64,000 nucleotides of DNA from a virus. Below, one piece after another: positions 29,103 through 38,516 of this stretch. The notes beneath the pieces were generated by a model. It saw only the letters and a list, made by a program, of their open reading frames with translations, did not search any database and had not been told where the DNA came from. The stretch is taken from positions 1 to 64,000 of IMG/VR virus record IMGVR_UViG_3300027899_000014; one strand, given 5' to 3'. The position numbers and the translations under genes are program-made. How positions within the stretch are numbered: position 1 is the stretch's first letter; the number at the start of each line of letters is the position of its first letter.

Positions 29103-29633
29103 TTATATAAATTCGTATCTACTTATTTTAAATGATACATTCCCAACTAAATATGTTACATCTGTATTTGTAGATAGAAAATTCAATGAACTTAAAGTTA
29201 CTGGTAGAATATCTATAAACTTTACCGTTTGTACCGGCAAATTATTACTTCCTAATATTTGTAAAGTAGCGTCAGAAAATTCTTTGCTTGTTCTACTATA
29301 CCCAGTATCTTGCAAGTTAATAAAATCAGTAAATTGGTTATTATCTTCTGGAAATCCAAGTCCAATCATCCAATTATATACTGCAATATAATTATCCATG
29401 TTTTGATCTATAATAAACTGAATATTTAAATCATCAAATGAAATTATTTCTCCACTAAAAGGCAAAGCCGATAAAGGAGTATTCATATCAAAAGTTGGTA
29501 GTGTCATACTTGGAAGAGTAACTTCTTGACAAAAGAAAGAAACTTCCGGTAATTTTGAAATAGAAAAATTAAACCCATTACTAGATAGTGGATTTATATT
29601 TGTTGGAAACGGACATGTAGTTGTTATTGCCAT
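29103..29633 (-). CDS. Tail completion protein, gp3-like (tail-tube fold)
   Basis: A 176-residue protein, exactly the length of T4 gp3. NGFNFSISKLPEVSFFCQEV followed by TLPSMTLP is the tail-tube-family opening also seen in gp19, and LNIQFIIDQNMDNYIAVYNW is the matching second element. In cyanophage-like genomes gp3 lies between gp23 and uvsY, as here. It would cap the tail tube at the neck. The late box at 29650-29657 and GAGG precede the ATG. Another tail-tube-fold baseplate protein is the alternative. Confidence 0.62.
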   Translation of the reverse strand: MAITTTCPFPTNINPLSSNGFNFSISKLPEVSFFCQEVTLPSMTLPTFDMNTPLSALPFSGEIISFDDLNIQFIIDQNMDNYIAVYNWMIGLGFPEDNNQFTDFINLQDTGYSRTSKEFSDATLQILGSNNLPVQTVKFIDILPVTLSSLNFLSTNTDVTYLVGNVSFKISRYEFI

Positions 29634-29649
29634 TATAGTACCTCTGATC

Positions 29650-29657
29650 TATTTATA
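29650..29657 (-). promoter_or_regulatory. Late promoter box (TATAAATA) for gp3-like gene
   Basis: Exact T4 late consensus on the minus strand, 16 bp before the ATG at 29633. It overlaps the stop codon of the upstream endonuclease gene. Confidence 0.65.
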
Positions 29658-30435
29658 ACAATTCAAAACTTATTAATTTCCATCCTTTTATTGGTATAGA
29701 ATTATTTTTGGTTTGTTTGCTCATAAAGTTATTTAATGAATGGTTTTGGAACCAATCTGTATAATTTATGTCTAAATGAATTGGATTATTATTTTTAAAC
29801 TGAACAACCAAATTTTTATACTTATTAGTAAACAATCTATTTTGCAATTTAGTTTCTTTCATTTTTTCCAAAGCTTCAGGATAATCATCTTTAAATGTTT
29901 TACCTTTAAGAGGCGATATTCTTCCATTCTGATATTCTTTTTTTCGTTGTGCACTATTAGCAGCATTCTGTTCTTCAGTTCTTATTTTACCTTTATTATT
30001 ATAACCTAATGTATTCCCATTTTTAAATCCCTTTTTACTTTTATGTTCTTCTGATTGGGGTCTACCTTTCATTTTTTGTCTATGTTTTTCAATAGTTTCA
30101 GGGGATCTTTTATGGCCTCTTCCGCCTTTATCTATATTATAACCTTGACCTCCTTGAGTAGAAGTCAATGAATCATATTGAATAATAAAATCAGTTTCTA
30201 TTAATCTGCAATATTCATAATCATTAGATTGCAAAATAACACTACAAGAAAAATTGTGTTTGCCATATTTTTCAATAGCAAAAGATATAGGAGATCTTTC
30301 TTGATATTTTGGTTTGGTAATTTTACAATGGTCATTAAATCTATGACCTAATTTATTTGATGTATAACCAATATATTTCTTATTATTGATTAAATTTGTT
30401 ATAAGATATATTGAATATATATTTGTGCTGGACAT
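29653..30435 (-). CDS. GIY-YIG homing endonuclease (Seg-like)
   Basis: A 260-residue protein. The canonical GIY-YIG domain occupies residues 7-95: SIYLITNLINNKKYIGYTS, the Arg in GHRFNDH, the conserved IEKYGKHNF and the catalytic Glu in CRLIETDFI. NUMOD3-type repeats follow (GGRGHKRSPETIEKHRQKMK and similar), then a DNA-binding tail. It is inserted between gp23 and the gp3-like gene. AAGGA precedes ATG 30435. A structured leader shared with two other endonuclease genes lies upstream. Confidence 0.9.
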   Translation of the reverse strand: MSSTNIYSIYLITNLINNKKYIGYTSNKLGHRFNDHCKITKPKYQERSPISFAIEKYGKHNFSCSVILQSNDYEYCRLIETDFIIQYDSLTSTQGGQGYNIDKGGRGHKRSPETIEKHRQKMKGRPQSEEHKSKKGFKNGNTLGYNNKGKIRTEEQNAANSAQRKKEYQNGRISPLKGKTFKDDYPEALEKMKETKLQNRLFTNKYKNLVVQFKNNNPIHLDINYTDWFQNHSLNNFMSKQTKNNSIPIKGWKLISFELL

Positions 30436-30464
30436 AACTGTTCCTTAATAGTTGTTAGAATGTT

Positions 30465-30498
30465 TAGAGTAGATAGGATTGAGGGATCCGTGATCTAC
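30465..30498 (-). promoter_or_regulatory. Conserved homing-endonuclease leader hairpin (copy 2)
   Basis: On the minus strand: outer stem GTAGAT/ATCTAC, bulge CAC, inner stem GGAT/ATCC, loop CCCTCA, bulge T, then TCTA. The ATG follows 29 bases later, exactly as in copy 1, and ACATTCTAACA is shared between them. Confidence 0.65.
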
Positions 30499-30502
30499 AA
30501 CT

Positions 30503-30510
30503 TATTTATT
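30503..30510 (-). promoter_or_regulatory. Late promoter box (AATAAATA) for the GIY-YIG gene
   Basis: Minus-strand TTAATAAATAAG directly before the leader hairpin; the expected start site would place the hairpin at the extreme 5' end of the late transcript. Confidence 0.45.
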
Positions 30511-30540
30511 AATGATTTATTAAAGCCATTAATCTATCAA

Positions 30541-30570
30541 AATAAAAAAGAAGGGTCAAAAGACCCTTCT
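30541..30570 (-). terminator. Intrinsic terminator after gp23
   Basis: Perfect 9-bp stem AGAAGGGTC/GACCCTTCT with a TTTT loop, followed on the minus strand by TTTTTATTTTG. A textbook terminator for the highly expressed capsid gene. Confidence 0.9.
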
Positions 30571-30609
30571 AATTATTTCACAAGAACTTAAAAAGTCCTT
30601 TAAAATCAA

Positions 30610-32013
30610 TTACATAAGATTTGTAACTTTACAAATTCTGTAGTAATAATTTTTACGGGCTGTCATTGAGTTGTCCGCATTTGAAGTAGCAGACATTGAA
30701 GCATCATCAATATCAACCATTGGATTAGCAACCATACCGTAACGAGTTTTGAAACCAATTTTAGGTTGGAAAGTTTGTGGATCAACCGCACGAACCATTT
30801 GCAATGGAACATAAGGGCAATAGAACAAACCAGCATCAAATGCAGAAGTACCTTTGTAACCTACAGTAAAGAATTGTAGACCAGCACCAGAAGGATTATT
30901 ACCACCTGTGTAAGGATCAACATAAACTTTATATTTGCCGTTTAAGATACCAGCAAAAGTAGTAGATGCTTCATCAACATTCAAACCAGTAGAAAGAGCA
31001 GGAGCATAATCTAATACACCAGCCATTGCTAAAGCAGAAGCAACATCTGAAGAACAGATGATGAAGTTACCACGTCCACGACGTGTTTGTTGAGCGATAG
31101 CGTTAGCTTCTCTTTCGATTTGGAACAACAAACCTTTGAATTTTTCAACTGACCAACGACCATTAGAGTCAACGTCAAGATCAAAAGTACCAGCAGTTGC
31201 AGTACCAGTAGCAGCACCTTGTTTAGCAACAGTATAGATAGTACGAATAACTTCACGGTTGATTTCAGCAAGAATTTCAGTAGAAAGAATTTTGCTTAAT
31301 TCGCCTTCAGCGTCAAGACCATGAACTGATTTTAAGTCTTGTGCTAATTCGATAGAGTATTCAGCTTTCAATGCACGAGTTTTAGCAACAACTGAAGTTT
31401 TCTCAATTGAGAAAGCCATTTCAGGAAATGCATTACCTGCAGTTGAACCTAAAATTTCAGCAGCTGATGTAGCTATACCTAAACCAGTTTGATAAGAACC
31501 AGTTGATAAACCAGTAGCACCAGTAGGATCAGTACCAGTTGCGCCTGAAGTACCTGTGAAACTTGTATCAGCTTCATTAAACAATGCTTCTGTTCCACTT
31601 GGACTAGTGTAACGAGATTTCATTGCAAAAATCAAACCAGTAGGTTGAGTCATTGGTTGAACACCGGCAATATCATATGCAATCAACTGAGGCATAGCAC
31701 GACGTACTAAGTTAATCAATACAGGATCAAAACCAGCTACACCACCAGTACCAGCAGCGCCAGCGTTGTATGTACCAGTACCAGTAGTATTGATACCATA
31801 GTTACCAGCACCACCAATGTTAGTAGAAACTCCACCAGTACCGTTTTCGAAAAGCATGCTATTAGCTTGACTAGCAGCACTCATTTCACGTTGTTGGTTT
31901 TCTAAGATAACCGCTAAGTCACCTCGACGAGTAAAGTCTTTAATTGCAGGTGCGCCTTCAGCGTCAATTACAGGAGCCCATTTTTCTAAAAGGGCAGAAC
32001 GATTTAATTCCAT
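30610..32013 (-). CDS. 23: Major capsid protein, T4 gp23
   Basis: A 467-residue protein (T4 gp23 is 521; cyanophage versions are about 465). LLEKWAPVIDAEGAPAIKDF, FDPVLINLVRRAMPQLIAYD and IAGVQPMTQPTGLIFAMKSR are gp23 hallmarks, with FKTRYGMVANPM near the C-terminus. The N-terminus is expected to be removed by gp21. A glycine-rich loop follows LFENGTGG. AAGGA precedes ATG 32013, and a strong terminator follows the gene. Confidence 0.96.
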   Translation of the reverse strand: MELNRSALLEKWAPVIDAEGAPAIKDFTRRGDLAVILENQQREMSAASQANSMLFENGTGGVSTNIGGAGNYGINTTGTGTYNAGAAGTGGVAGFDPVLINLVRRAMPQLIAYDIAGVQPMTQPTGLIFAMKSRYTSPSGTEALFNEADTSFTGTSGATGTDPTGATGLSTGSYQTGLGIATSAAEILGSTAGNAFPEMAFSIEKTSVVAKTRALKAEYSIELAQDLKSVHGLDAEGELSKILSTEILAEINREVIRTIYTVAKQGAATGTATAGTFDLDVDSNGRWSVEKFKGLLFQIEREANAIAQQTRRGRGNFIICSSDVASALAMAGVLDYAPALSTGLNVDEASTTFAGILNGKYKVYVDPYTGGNNPSGAGLQFFTVGYKGTSAFDAGLFYCPYVPLQMVRAVDPQTFQPKIGFKTRYGMVANPMVDIDDASMSATSNADNSMTARKNYYYRICKVTNLM

Positions 32014-32040
32014 CTTAAGTTTCCTTATTTTTATTAAAAA

Positions 32041-33696
32041 TTATTGGTTATATTTTTGTAATACTTTAGCATACGCAGCAACAGTAGGATCAACATTAAC
32101 ATATTTGTTTTCATTGATTTCATCTACCGGAGAATCAGTAACAAAAGATTCTACTAAAGCGCTGTGTTTACCAGTGAAATAGTTTTCACGAATTGTTTGT
32201 ACTTTTACTTTGAATAAATCTTCTGAATCATAAGATAATTCTTCTACTAATGCAGTAAATTTTTCAACTTCTGTATCAGTCAAACCTTCGCTAACCATAT
32301 TTACGATTTCTTTACGAACTGATTCAGAAAGTGATTTTTTCAAATCAATATTTCTTTCAACTTGTTCGTTTAACTTAGACTCTAATACGTCAATCTTAGT
32401 TTCCATCTCACCGATAACGTCGTACTTTTCTTCAGGAACATCAATATAATGCTCTTCAAAAAGTCCTTTCATACCAGTAATAAAAGATTCCATGATGTCA
32501 GACTTAAGTCCATTTTCAAGGGCTATTTCATTCTGTTCTATCCACTGCTCAACAACATAGTCGAGGTAACCATCAATTTTTTCAACCAGACCCTCAGTAA
32601 TTGAATCTACTTGCTCAGCAAGTTGTTCTTCAAATTCTTCTTCTAAACGTGAAACTTCCTCTTTAACACGTACAACTACAGCAGCTTCAAAAATAGTAGC
32701 AGCTTTTACTTTAAATTCTTCTGTTAAATCTTCACCAAAAAGTAAAGCATCAACGTCTTCTTGGACATCGAAATCTTCAATAGATTCTTTTACATTTTTG
32801 CGAACTTTAGCAATATCAGCAACAGATCTACTACTCAAAGTATTTTTTGCAATTTTTTCAGGTGAATTAATTGCCTTTGGGATGAAATGATTATGTACAC
32901 CTTGTGTATTTAAATCATCTGCAGTTTGTCTTTTTATAACTGAACCAATTCCTTTATGTCGTTTTGCAACAATACCCGCATGTTTTTCTTGACTTGCAGT
33001 AGTTCTTGCAGTTTGCGTTTTATTAATTGAATTATTATATTGTTTACTAGCTTTCTTAACATAAGAACCTAAAGTCTTTTTACTTAACTCATCTAATTGC
33101 TCAAAGTCTTCAGACATCATGAAATCTTCTAGTTCTTCAACTGAATAATCTTCAAGAGTAAGTTCTTCTTTAGTCATTTTGTCGACTGCTTTAGTAATAC
33201 CTTTATCACGTTTAAGAGCAATCCTACCAGAATCGGACCATTTTGCTCCGGCGCCCAGCTTTTCACCATTAACAATACCGCTTGTAGCTGCTTTCTTGAC
33301 ATAAGAACCTAAAGTCTTTTTAGATAATTCAAACAATGTTTGTTCTTCTTCATCTAAAGAATCATATTCTTCTTTGGTTAGTTTATTGACTGCTTTAGAT
33401 ATACCAGCCTGACGAGCAAATGCTTTATTGCTAGATTTATTTGCTTTGTCTCCTTCACCTCTTGCTTGTTCGCGTGATGCACTTCTTGTATTTTTGCCAT
33501 AATCAGCATTCGCTTTCTTAATATAAGAACCTAGAGTTGCTTTTGATAATTCAAACAATGCTTGTTCTTCTTCATCTAAAGAATCATATTCTTCTTCAGT
33601 GATGAATTCTTCATCTAATTCTTCTTCGTTTTCTAAAACTAATCCTGCTAATTTGGATTCTTCCATAATCTCAGCAATTTTGCTATCAATAGACAT
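32041..33696 (-). CDS. 22: Prohead core scaffold protein, gp22-like, with ELSKKTLGSY modules
   Basis: A 551-residue acidic, largely helical protein in the gp22 position between gp21 and gp23. The C-terminal half (for example KYDVIGEMETKIDVLESKLN, and VNVDPTVAAYAKVLQKYNQ at the end) is the scaffold part typical of cyanophage gp22. The N-terminal 270 residues hold three copies of a module with ELSKKTLGSYVKKA, an Arg/Lys-rich stretch and a GI-x-KAV-x-K-LTKEE end; the same module occurs in gp67. This is about twice the T4 gp22 length. It would be degraded by gp21 during maturation. A late box lies at 33726-33733. Confidence 0.82.
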   Translation of the reverse strand: MSIDSKIAEIMEESKLAGLVLENEEELDEEFITEEEYDSLDEEEQALFELSKATLGSYIKKANADYGKNTRSASREQARGEGDKANKSSNKAFARQAGISKAVNKLTKEEYDSLDEEEQTLFELSKKTLGSYVKKAATSGIVNGEKLGAGAKWSDSGRIALKRDKGITKAVDKMTKEELTLEDYSVEELEDFMMSEDFEQLDELSKKTLGSYVKKASKQYNNSINKTQTARTTASQEKHAGIVAKRHKGIGSVIKRQTADDLNTQGVHNHFIPKAINSPEKIAKNTLSSRSVADIAKVRKNVKESIEDFDVQEDVDALLFGEDLTEEFKVKAATIFEAAVVVRVKEEVSRLEEEFEEQLAEQVDSITEGLVEKIDGYLDYVVEQWIEQNEIALENGLKSDIMESFITGMKGLFEEHYIDVPEEKYDVIGEMETKIDVLESKLNEQVERNIDLKKSLSESVRKEIVNMVSEGLTDTEVEKFTALVEELSYDSEDLFKVKVQTIRENYFTGKHSALVESFVTDSPVDEINENKYVNVDPTVAAYAKVLQKYNQ

Positions 33697-33725
33697 TTAT
33701 ATCTCCTAATTTTGATATATCTTAT

Positions 33726-33733
33726 TATTTATA
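33726..33733 (-). promoter_or_regulatory. Late promoter box (TATAAATA) for gp22
   Basis: Minus-strand TTTATAAATAATAAG, 29 bp before the gp22 ATG, with TAGGAG between. Confidence 0.65.
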
Positions 33734-33745
33734 AAAATTAAACTT

Positions 33746-34396
33746 TTACTTAATGCTTCGTAAAAAATGTTGGAAGGCACGTATTTTTTGCTCTTCTAAA
33801 TTCATCGATGTTGCTTTTGTTATTGTTCTTCTAGCTTCATCAACATGTTTCTCAAACTTTCCATCAACATAAACCCAAGATGCACCTTCCATGATTCCCT
33901 GAACCCAAGCATCTGGGGCAGATGGATCACTTACTAAATCGCCTGCAGTACTTAACATAAAGTCATTTTGTACTACATTAACACCTTCATTGTTCATTTT
34001 TAATGAACCTAAAGCACGACTTGATGTACCAATTCTTCCGCCACCTTTAAGAATACCTTCGGCAATTCTGCCCATAGGAGTATCAAGAATCTTCGCCTTT
34101 CCAATCCAATTGTTACCTTCTTTTCTTAAGTTAGTAATTAGATGTGAAATTCTATCAAGATTAATTGAAGGCGATTCAGGATGTCCTAATTCGCCAAAAG
34201 CAGAATTCTTTTCTACTTTTTCTTTAATATATCTTTGAACTTCCTTATCCATAATAGATTCAGGATACATTCTGCCATTACGATTCTTGATATTTGATTG
34301 AAGAAATACTCCTTCTACGTAAAGTTGTTTACCTTTACCTAGTTTTTCTTCTACAACCATATTTAATGTTTCGTTAACTTCCCTAATTAGTTTCAT
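33746..34396 (-). CDS. 21: Prohead protease, T4 gp21
   Basis: A 216-residue protein (T4 gp21 is 212). GELGHPESPSINLDRISH holds the catalytic His (H72), and GRIGTSSRALGSL holds the catalytic Ser (about 125-126); the QSNIKNRNGRMYP segment is also characteristic. It is made as a zymogen in the prohead core and cuts gp22, gp23, gp67 and others. It starts one base after the 34398 stop, within the capsid operon. Confidence 0.94.
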   Translation of the reverse strand: MKLIREVNETLNMVVEEKLGKGKQLYVEGVFLQSNIKNRNGRMYPESIMDKEVQRYIKEKVEKNSAFGELGHPESPSINLDRISHLITNLRKEGNNWIGKAKILDTPMGRIAEGILKGGGRIGTSSRALGSLKMNNEGVNVVQNDFMLSTAGDLVSDPSAPDAWVQGIMEGASWVYVDGKFEKHVDEARRTITKATSMNLEEQKIRAFQHFLRSIK

Positions 34397-34397
34397 A

Positions 34398-35072
34398 TTA
34401 GCTTCCGTATACTAATTCGTTATCTAAAGCACCAAATTGAGTAGTCTCTATTTTACCATAATAACCTGAATTCTTTCTAACTTTAATCCAAATTTCCCCT
34501 TGGACTGCCGCAGCAAGTTTATCTACAATAGTAACACTGATAGGATATGTTGCATTAGTATTATCAGGTGGGAAATATGTACCCATCATATCAATAAGAT
34601 TACCATTATCTGCAAGAGGAGTAACAATGCGAACACTATTTCTATCTACTTTATATATAGCACCAGGTTCTCCAGCCCATTGAACTGCGGTAATAGAAAC
34701 AGAAGGTGAACCAATTATTACTTGTGTTGCATAAGCAATTTTATAAGTAGTACCTGCTATTGCTGCTGCCCCATTTGCTGCTAGAGTAGCATGTGTAGTA
34801 TCTGTTACTGAAGTGATAAGTCCAACATAAACTCCTGCAGTAGTATATACTTTTGCATTCACATGAACATTAGTATTAAAACTAGTTCCTACACCAACTA
34901 TTGAAGTAGCACCTGTACCTATTGTTACAGTTCCTGCTCCATCAATAGTATTTGCATAAGGTAACAAATCTGTTGTTAAATTTATTATAGATGCAGCAGT
35001 ATCTGATCCAGCAATTTTAATAACTGCCTCAGTCTCTGATGCTTTAATAATGGTTTTTGTTAATGCTGCCAT
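34398..35072 (-). CDS. Virion structural protein with inserted beta module
   Basis: A 224-residue protein between the gp68-like gene and gp21. Residues 47-112 form a beta-rich module (GTVTIGTGATSIVGVGTSFN, then GLITSVTDTTHATL and GTTYKIAYA) that recurs in gp18 and in the DUF4815-type protein. The flanking parts (TKTIIKASETEAVIKIAGSD at the start, TTQFGALDNELVYGS at the end) look like a head-decoration or structural protein. Its place in the head operon suggests a capsid component. Not recognised beyond this. Confidence 0.6.
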   Translation of the reverse strand: MAALTKTIIKASETEAVIKIAGSDTAASIINLTTDLLPYANTIDGAGTVTIGTGATSIVGVGTSFNTNVHVNAKVYTTAGVYVGLITSVTDTTHATLAANGAAAIAGTTYKIAYATQVIIGSPSVSITAVQWAGEPGAIYKVDRNSVRIVTPLADNGNLIDMMGTYFPPDNTNATYPISVTIVDKLAAAVQGEIWIKVRKNSGYYGKIETTQFGALDNELVYGS

Positions 35073-35074
35073 CT

Positions 35075-35632
35075 TTATTCCTTAATGATTACATCGAGTA
35101 TTTTTAAGAAGTTATCCGAACTTTCTTTCATGAACTCGACAACCTCTAATTTATTTTCTAGTAAGTTATTTATATGTTGTTGAGTTTGGTAATTTATTGC
35201 AATAACAGATTCATCATTAAGAATGTAGTGTATTTTACCATTAATAATAGAATCAAATTCATTCATCTCACGAATATGATAAACAGCTGGATCAATTGAA
35301 AAGGATTTGTCGGAAGCTATTTTAATATATTGTTCGACTATTTTATTTGTGACTTTTATATTATGTTCTTCTTTAATTATGTCTGCAATTTTTACTATGT
35401 TTTCAGAAAAGAATTCTTCATATAAGTTATTGATAATATCTTTTGCTTGCTCTGAATATTTAATATGATTTTTTGCTTCCGACAAATTTTTAAACTGAGT
35501 TACTTCATTATTAATTAATATAATATTATCGGTAGTTCTCTGAATAGTATTACCAAAGTAATAGAGATCCTCAAGAATCTCCATACCTGATAACGTTTCT
35601 TTTAACTTTTTAGAAAACTGTGAATAATACAT
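35075..35632 (-). CDS. Prohead core protein, gp68 position
   Basis: A 185-residue helical protein: YYSQFSKKLKETLSGMEILE, YSEQAKDIINNLYEEFFSEN, HINNLLENKLEVVEFMKESS. It occupies the place of T4 gp68 between gp67 and gp21 and has a similar helical, charged nature, but I see no clear sequence match. Its ATG overlaps the gp67 stop (TAATG), so the two are translationally coupled. It may be a core protein or a head-assembly factor. Confidence 0.5.
   Translation of the reverse strand: MYYSQFSKKLKETLSGMEILEDLYYFGNTIQRTTDNIILINNEVTQFKNLSEAKNHIKYSEQAKDIINNLYEEFFSENIVKIADIIKEEHNIKVTNKIVEQYIKIASDKSFSIDPAVYHIREMNEFDSIINGKIHYILNDESVIAINYQTQQHINNLLENKLEVVEFMKESSDNFLKILDVIIKE
35167..35174 (-). promoter_or_regulatory. 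Late promoter box (TATAAATA) inside the gp68-position gene
   Basis: Minus-strand CATATAAATAAC, about 95 bp before the 34398-35072 gene. Internal late promoters are usual in T4 head operons. Confidence 0.4.
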
Positions 35633-36978
35633 TATAACCCTGAATGTCTATCACTAGATTTCGAGGTATGTGCAGCTGATCCTGCACCAAGACCTGTCTT
35701 TTTATACGATCGTTGTGTACCAGCTCTTCTTTTATCAAAAAGTTTTTGATCTTCTGGACTCATTTTTTCTCTTGCAGAACTAATAATATCCTTAGTTGGG
35801 ATCGGCCATTCTGGATTTGTTCCTACTTTTTTAAGTATGTTATTAGATTGTTGTGTTGATTTACCTCTATAAGACATATGAGTTCTATTAGATAATTCAT
35901 CTAACTCTTCAACTTCTTCTTTAGTTAATTTGCCAACTGCTTTAGCAATACCTGCAGTACGTTTCTTTTCTAATTTCTTAGAATAATTATAATTATCTAC
36001 ATGTAAAGCTTCTAAGCCACTATTTCCTTTGGCTAAAGCATCTGATGCACCACGAGCAGATTGTTTAACACCAACTGCAGCTTTTTTGCCTTGCTCAGCC
36101 GCTTTATTAATATATGAACCTAAAGTTTTCTTAGATAATTCATCTAACTCTTCAACTTCTTCTTTAGTTAATTTACGGGCTGCTGCTTCAATACCTTTTC
36201 TTCGGTTATTAGCTTTAACAAAAGCTGCCCATTGGGCGTCTTTATTGGGTGAAGTGTACATAGTTCTTACCTGAGACGCTCTATCATCAGAGGCTTTCTT
36301 AACATAAGAACCAAGAGTCTTTTTAGACAATTCATCAAGTTGTTCAAACTCTTCAGACATCATAAAGTCTTCTAATTCATCTATTGAATAATCTTCAAGA
36401 GTAAGTTCTTCTTTTGTTAATTTGTCAACTGCTTTAGCAATACCGACTTTGCGTTTTTTGTTCATACTTGCAGCATCTTGATAATCTTTACTTCTACTAT
36501 GATCATTAACAGTTATACCTTTAACAAATCCTGCAAGACCAACATCAGAAGTTGCTTTCTTGACATAAGAACCTAAAGTCTTTTTAGATAATTCATCTAG
36601 TTGCTCAAATTCTTCAGACATCATATAGTATTCAATTTCTTCAACTGAATAATCTTCAAGAGTGAATTCTTCAACTTCTTCTTTAGTTAATTTTTTCTTT
36701 GCTTTTGCTTTTTCTTGATCAATAAAACTTTGAGTAGTTCCGCCTTTAGCATGGTGTTTTATTAATTTGTCTTTAAATTTTGGATGCTTAGGATCCCAAG
36801 TTTCATATGCATCACTTGAATCATAACTTTCTTCAACTGAACCAAACATACCTTGAGCAACAGATACTCTCATATCATCTAAACGGCCAGAAATTTTACT
36901 TGCCATAACAGCATTAAAATTATCTTCAATAGCAATTGAATCACCTTCAGCAATTGCGTTAATTAAATCTTTAATCAT
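35632..36978 (-). CDS. 67: Prohead core protein gp67-like with ELSKKTLGSY modules
   Basis: A 448-residue protein directly after the portal gene. The N-terminal 45 residues (IKDLINAIAEGDSIAIEDNF, then FNAVMASKISGRLDDMRVSV) match the small prohead core protein gp67 of T4-like phages. The rest is four modules with DELSKKTLGSYVKKA or variants separated by basic linkers and a GI-x-KAV-x-KLTKEE segment. These modules also occur in the gp22-like protein. The fourth copy (DELSNRTHMSYRGKS) is degenerate. It is probably cleaved to peptides in the head. AAGGA precedes ATG 36978. Confidence 0.78.
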   Translation of the reverse strand: MIKDLINAIAEGDSIAIEDNFNAVMASKISGRLDDMRVSVAQGMFGSVEESYDSSDAYETWDPKHPKFKDKLIKHHAKGGTTQSFIDQEKAKAKKKLTKEEVEEFTLEDYSVEEIEYYMMSEEFEQLDELSKKTLGSYVKKATSDVGLAGFVKGITVNDHSRSKDYQDAASMNKKRKVGIAKAVDKLTKEELTLEDYSIDELEDFMMSEEFEQLDELSKKTLGSYVKKASDDRASQVRTMYTSPNKDAQWAAFVKANNRRKGIEAAARKLTKEEVEELDELSKKTLGSYINKAAEQGKKAAVGVKQSARGASDALAKGNSGLEALHVDNYNYSKKLEKKRTAGIAKAVGKLTKEEVEELDELSNRTHMSYRGKSTQQSNNILKKVGTNPEWPIPTKDIISSAREKMSPEDQKLFDKRRAGTQRSYKKTGLGAGSAAHTSKSSDRHSGL

Positions 36979-36980
36979 TG

Positions 36981-38486
36981 TTAGTTTCCTTGTTGTGTAG
37001 ATGTTGGAGATCCAAATCCTTCAGGTACTGGAGGAGGATTCTCTTTATTTTGTTTTGCGATTTCTTTTATATCTTCATCTGATTGCATTAGTACATTTTT
37101 TTGAATCCATTCAATACTATAATATTTACCTACATACAAATCAATTTGCTGAAGGGTCGCAATTCGTTGATTAAGAACTTCACTTTCTTTTAATTCTGAA
37201 AAATAATTATCTTTTTGGAAATCAAATTGAATACTTTGTTTCATATCAAACCATTCGTCATCTCGAATGATACCTTTTGAAACTAATTGTATTCTTAATG
37301 CATCTACAAGTAAATTAGAAAATTTCTTACGTAATCTAGTAACAAATTTATTAAACTTAACTTCTTCTCGTGTTATCTCAGTAGAACGACCTATGCTAAA
37401 ACCTTGAGAAGGTTGTAATCTTCCTAAAGGAACATTTAAAGCTTGATATAATTTACTTTGGAAGTATTGTACATCTTCTATTTGACCAAGAGTTTGACCT
37501 CCAGGCAAAGTAGTAATTTCAGTACCTTTGCCACCTTCTCTTCGAGGCATCCAGAAGTCTTCCATCATAGACAAATGTTTACGATCATCTCTTACTTCGC
37601 CAGTAGTAGCATCATAAACAATTTTATTACGAAACTTGTTCATAATATCATTTACATATTGTTCTGCTTTTAACTTAGGTAAATTACCAACATCAATATA
37701 GAATATACGTCTTTCTGGGGCTCTAGAAATACGATAGATTACTACCGCATCTTCAATCATTTTTAATTGATTGGTTGGTTTAACTGCTTTATGGAGATGA
37801 CCTAAAGTCATTCCTGAATTAGGATCAATTAAACCACTTGGGCAATAGATAACTGAATCAAGAGATAATTTAACACCTTGCGATGTTTGCTCACTAATTC
37901 CTTTATCATTATATATGTAAAATTCATCAATAGATTTTACAACATCAATACCTTTTTCATTACGTTGTTTCTTTACGTTTTTGATTTTTCTTATTTTTCT
38001 TGGATCAATTTTACGTAATTCTGTAATACCTTTTTTGATATTAGCAGGATCAATCAATACTTGATAGTATACTCTACCATCTATGTACCATTGACGGAAA
38101 ATGTCTGGACCGAATTCTTCAAAGTCAAATAGTTTTAGTACTTCTTCAAATTCATCGGTGATTTTTTTCTTAATACCATCTGAAACTTTTAAATTATCCA
38201 GATTAAGTTCAATAGATTTATCATCTTCAGTTATAATTGATTCATTAACAATATCTGTTATTGCAGAATCACAATCAGAATACTGGGCAACTTCTCGGTA
38301 TCGACGAATAAGATCATTTTCATTCTTGACAATAGAATCCATATCAAGAACAAGACCATAATAATTTGCAGCACCTGATGCTGTTGTTATTACAGTACTG
38401 CCATCTTCCGAACTTGGTGGAACTACACTAAGTGGATTTTCCTTGACAGGTTTTTTCTTACCTAACTCGATACCGAAAATTTGCAT
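36981..38486 (-). CDS. 20: Portal vertex protein, T4 gp20
   Basis: A 501-residue protein (T4 gp20 is 524). NENDLIRRYREVAQYSDCDS, AITDIVNESI, IFRQWYIDGRVYYQVLID, YRISRAPERRIFYIDVGNLP and RREGGKGTEITTLPGGQTLG are classic portal markers. It forms the dodecameric DNA entry ring and the platform for terminase gp17. GAG precedes ATG 38486. It follows tail tube gp19 in the order 18-19-20 as in T4. Confidence 0.96.
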   Translation of the reverse strand: MQIFGIELGKKKPVKENPLSVVPPSSEDGSTVITTASGAANYYGLVLDMDSIVKNENDLIRRYREVAQYSDCDSAITDIVNESIITEDDKSIELNLDNLKVSDGIKKKITDEFEEVLKLFDFEEFGPDIFRQWYIDGRVYYQVLIDPANIKKGITELRKIDPRKIRKIKNVKKQRNEKGIDVVKSIDEFYIYNDKGISEQTSQGVKLSLDSVIYCPSGLIDPNSGMTLGHLHKAVKPTNQLKMIEDAVVIYRISRAPERRIFYIDVGNLPKLKAEQYVNDIMNKFRNKIVYDATTGEVRDDRKHLSMMEDFWMPRREGGKGTEITTLPGGQTLGQIEDVQYFQSKLYQALNVPLGRLQPSQGFSIGRSTEITREEVKFNKFVTRLRKKFSNLLVDALRIQLVSKGIIRDDEWFDMKQSIQFDFQKDNYFSELKESEVLNQRIATLQQIDLYVGKYYSIEWIQKNVLMQSDEDIKEIAKQNKENPPPVPEGFGSPTSTQQGN

Positions 38487-38516
38487 ATTTTATCTCAAAA
38501 TTATAATGAAAAATTA

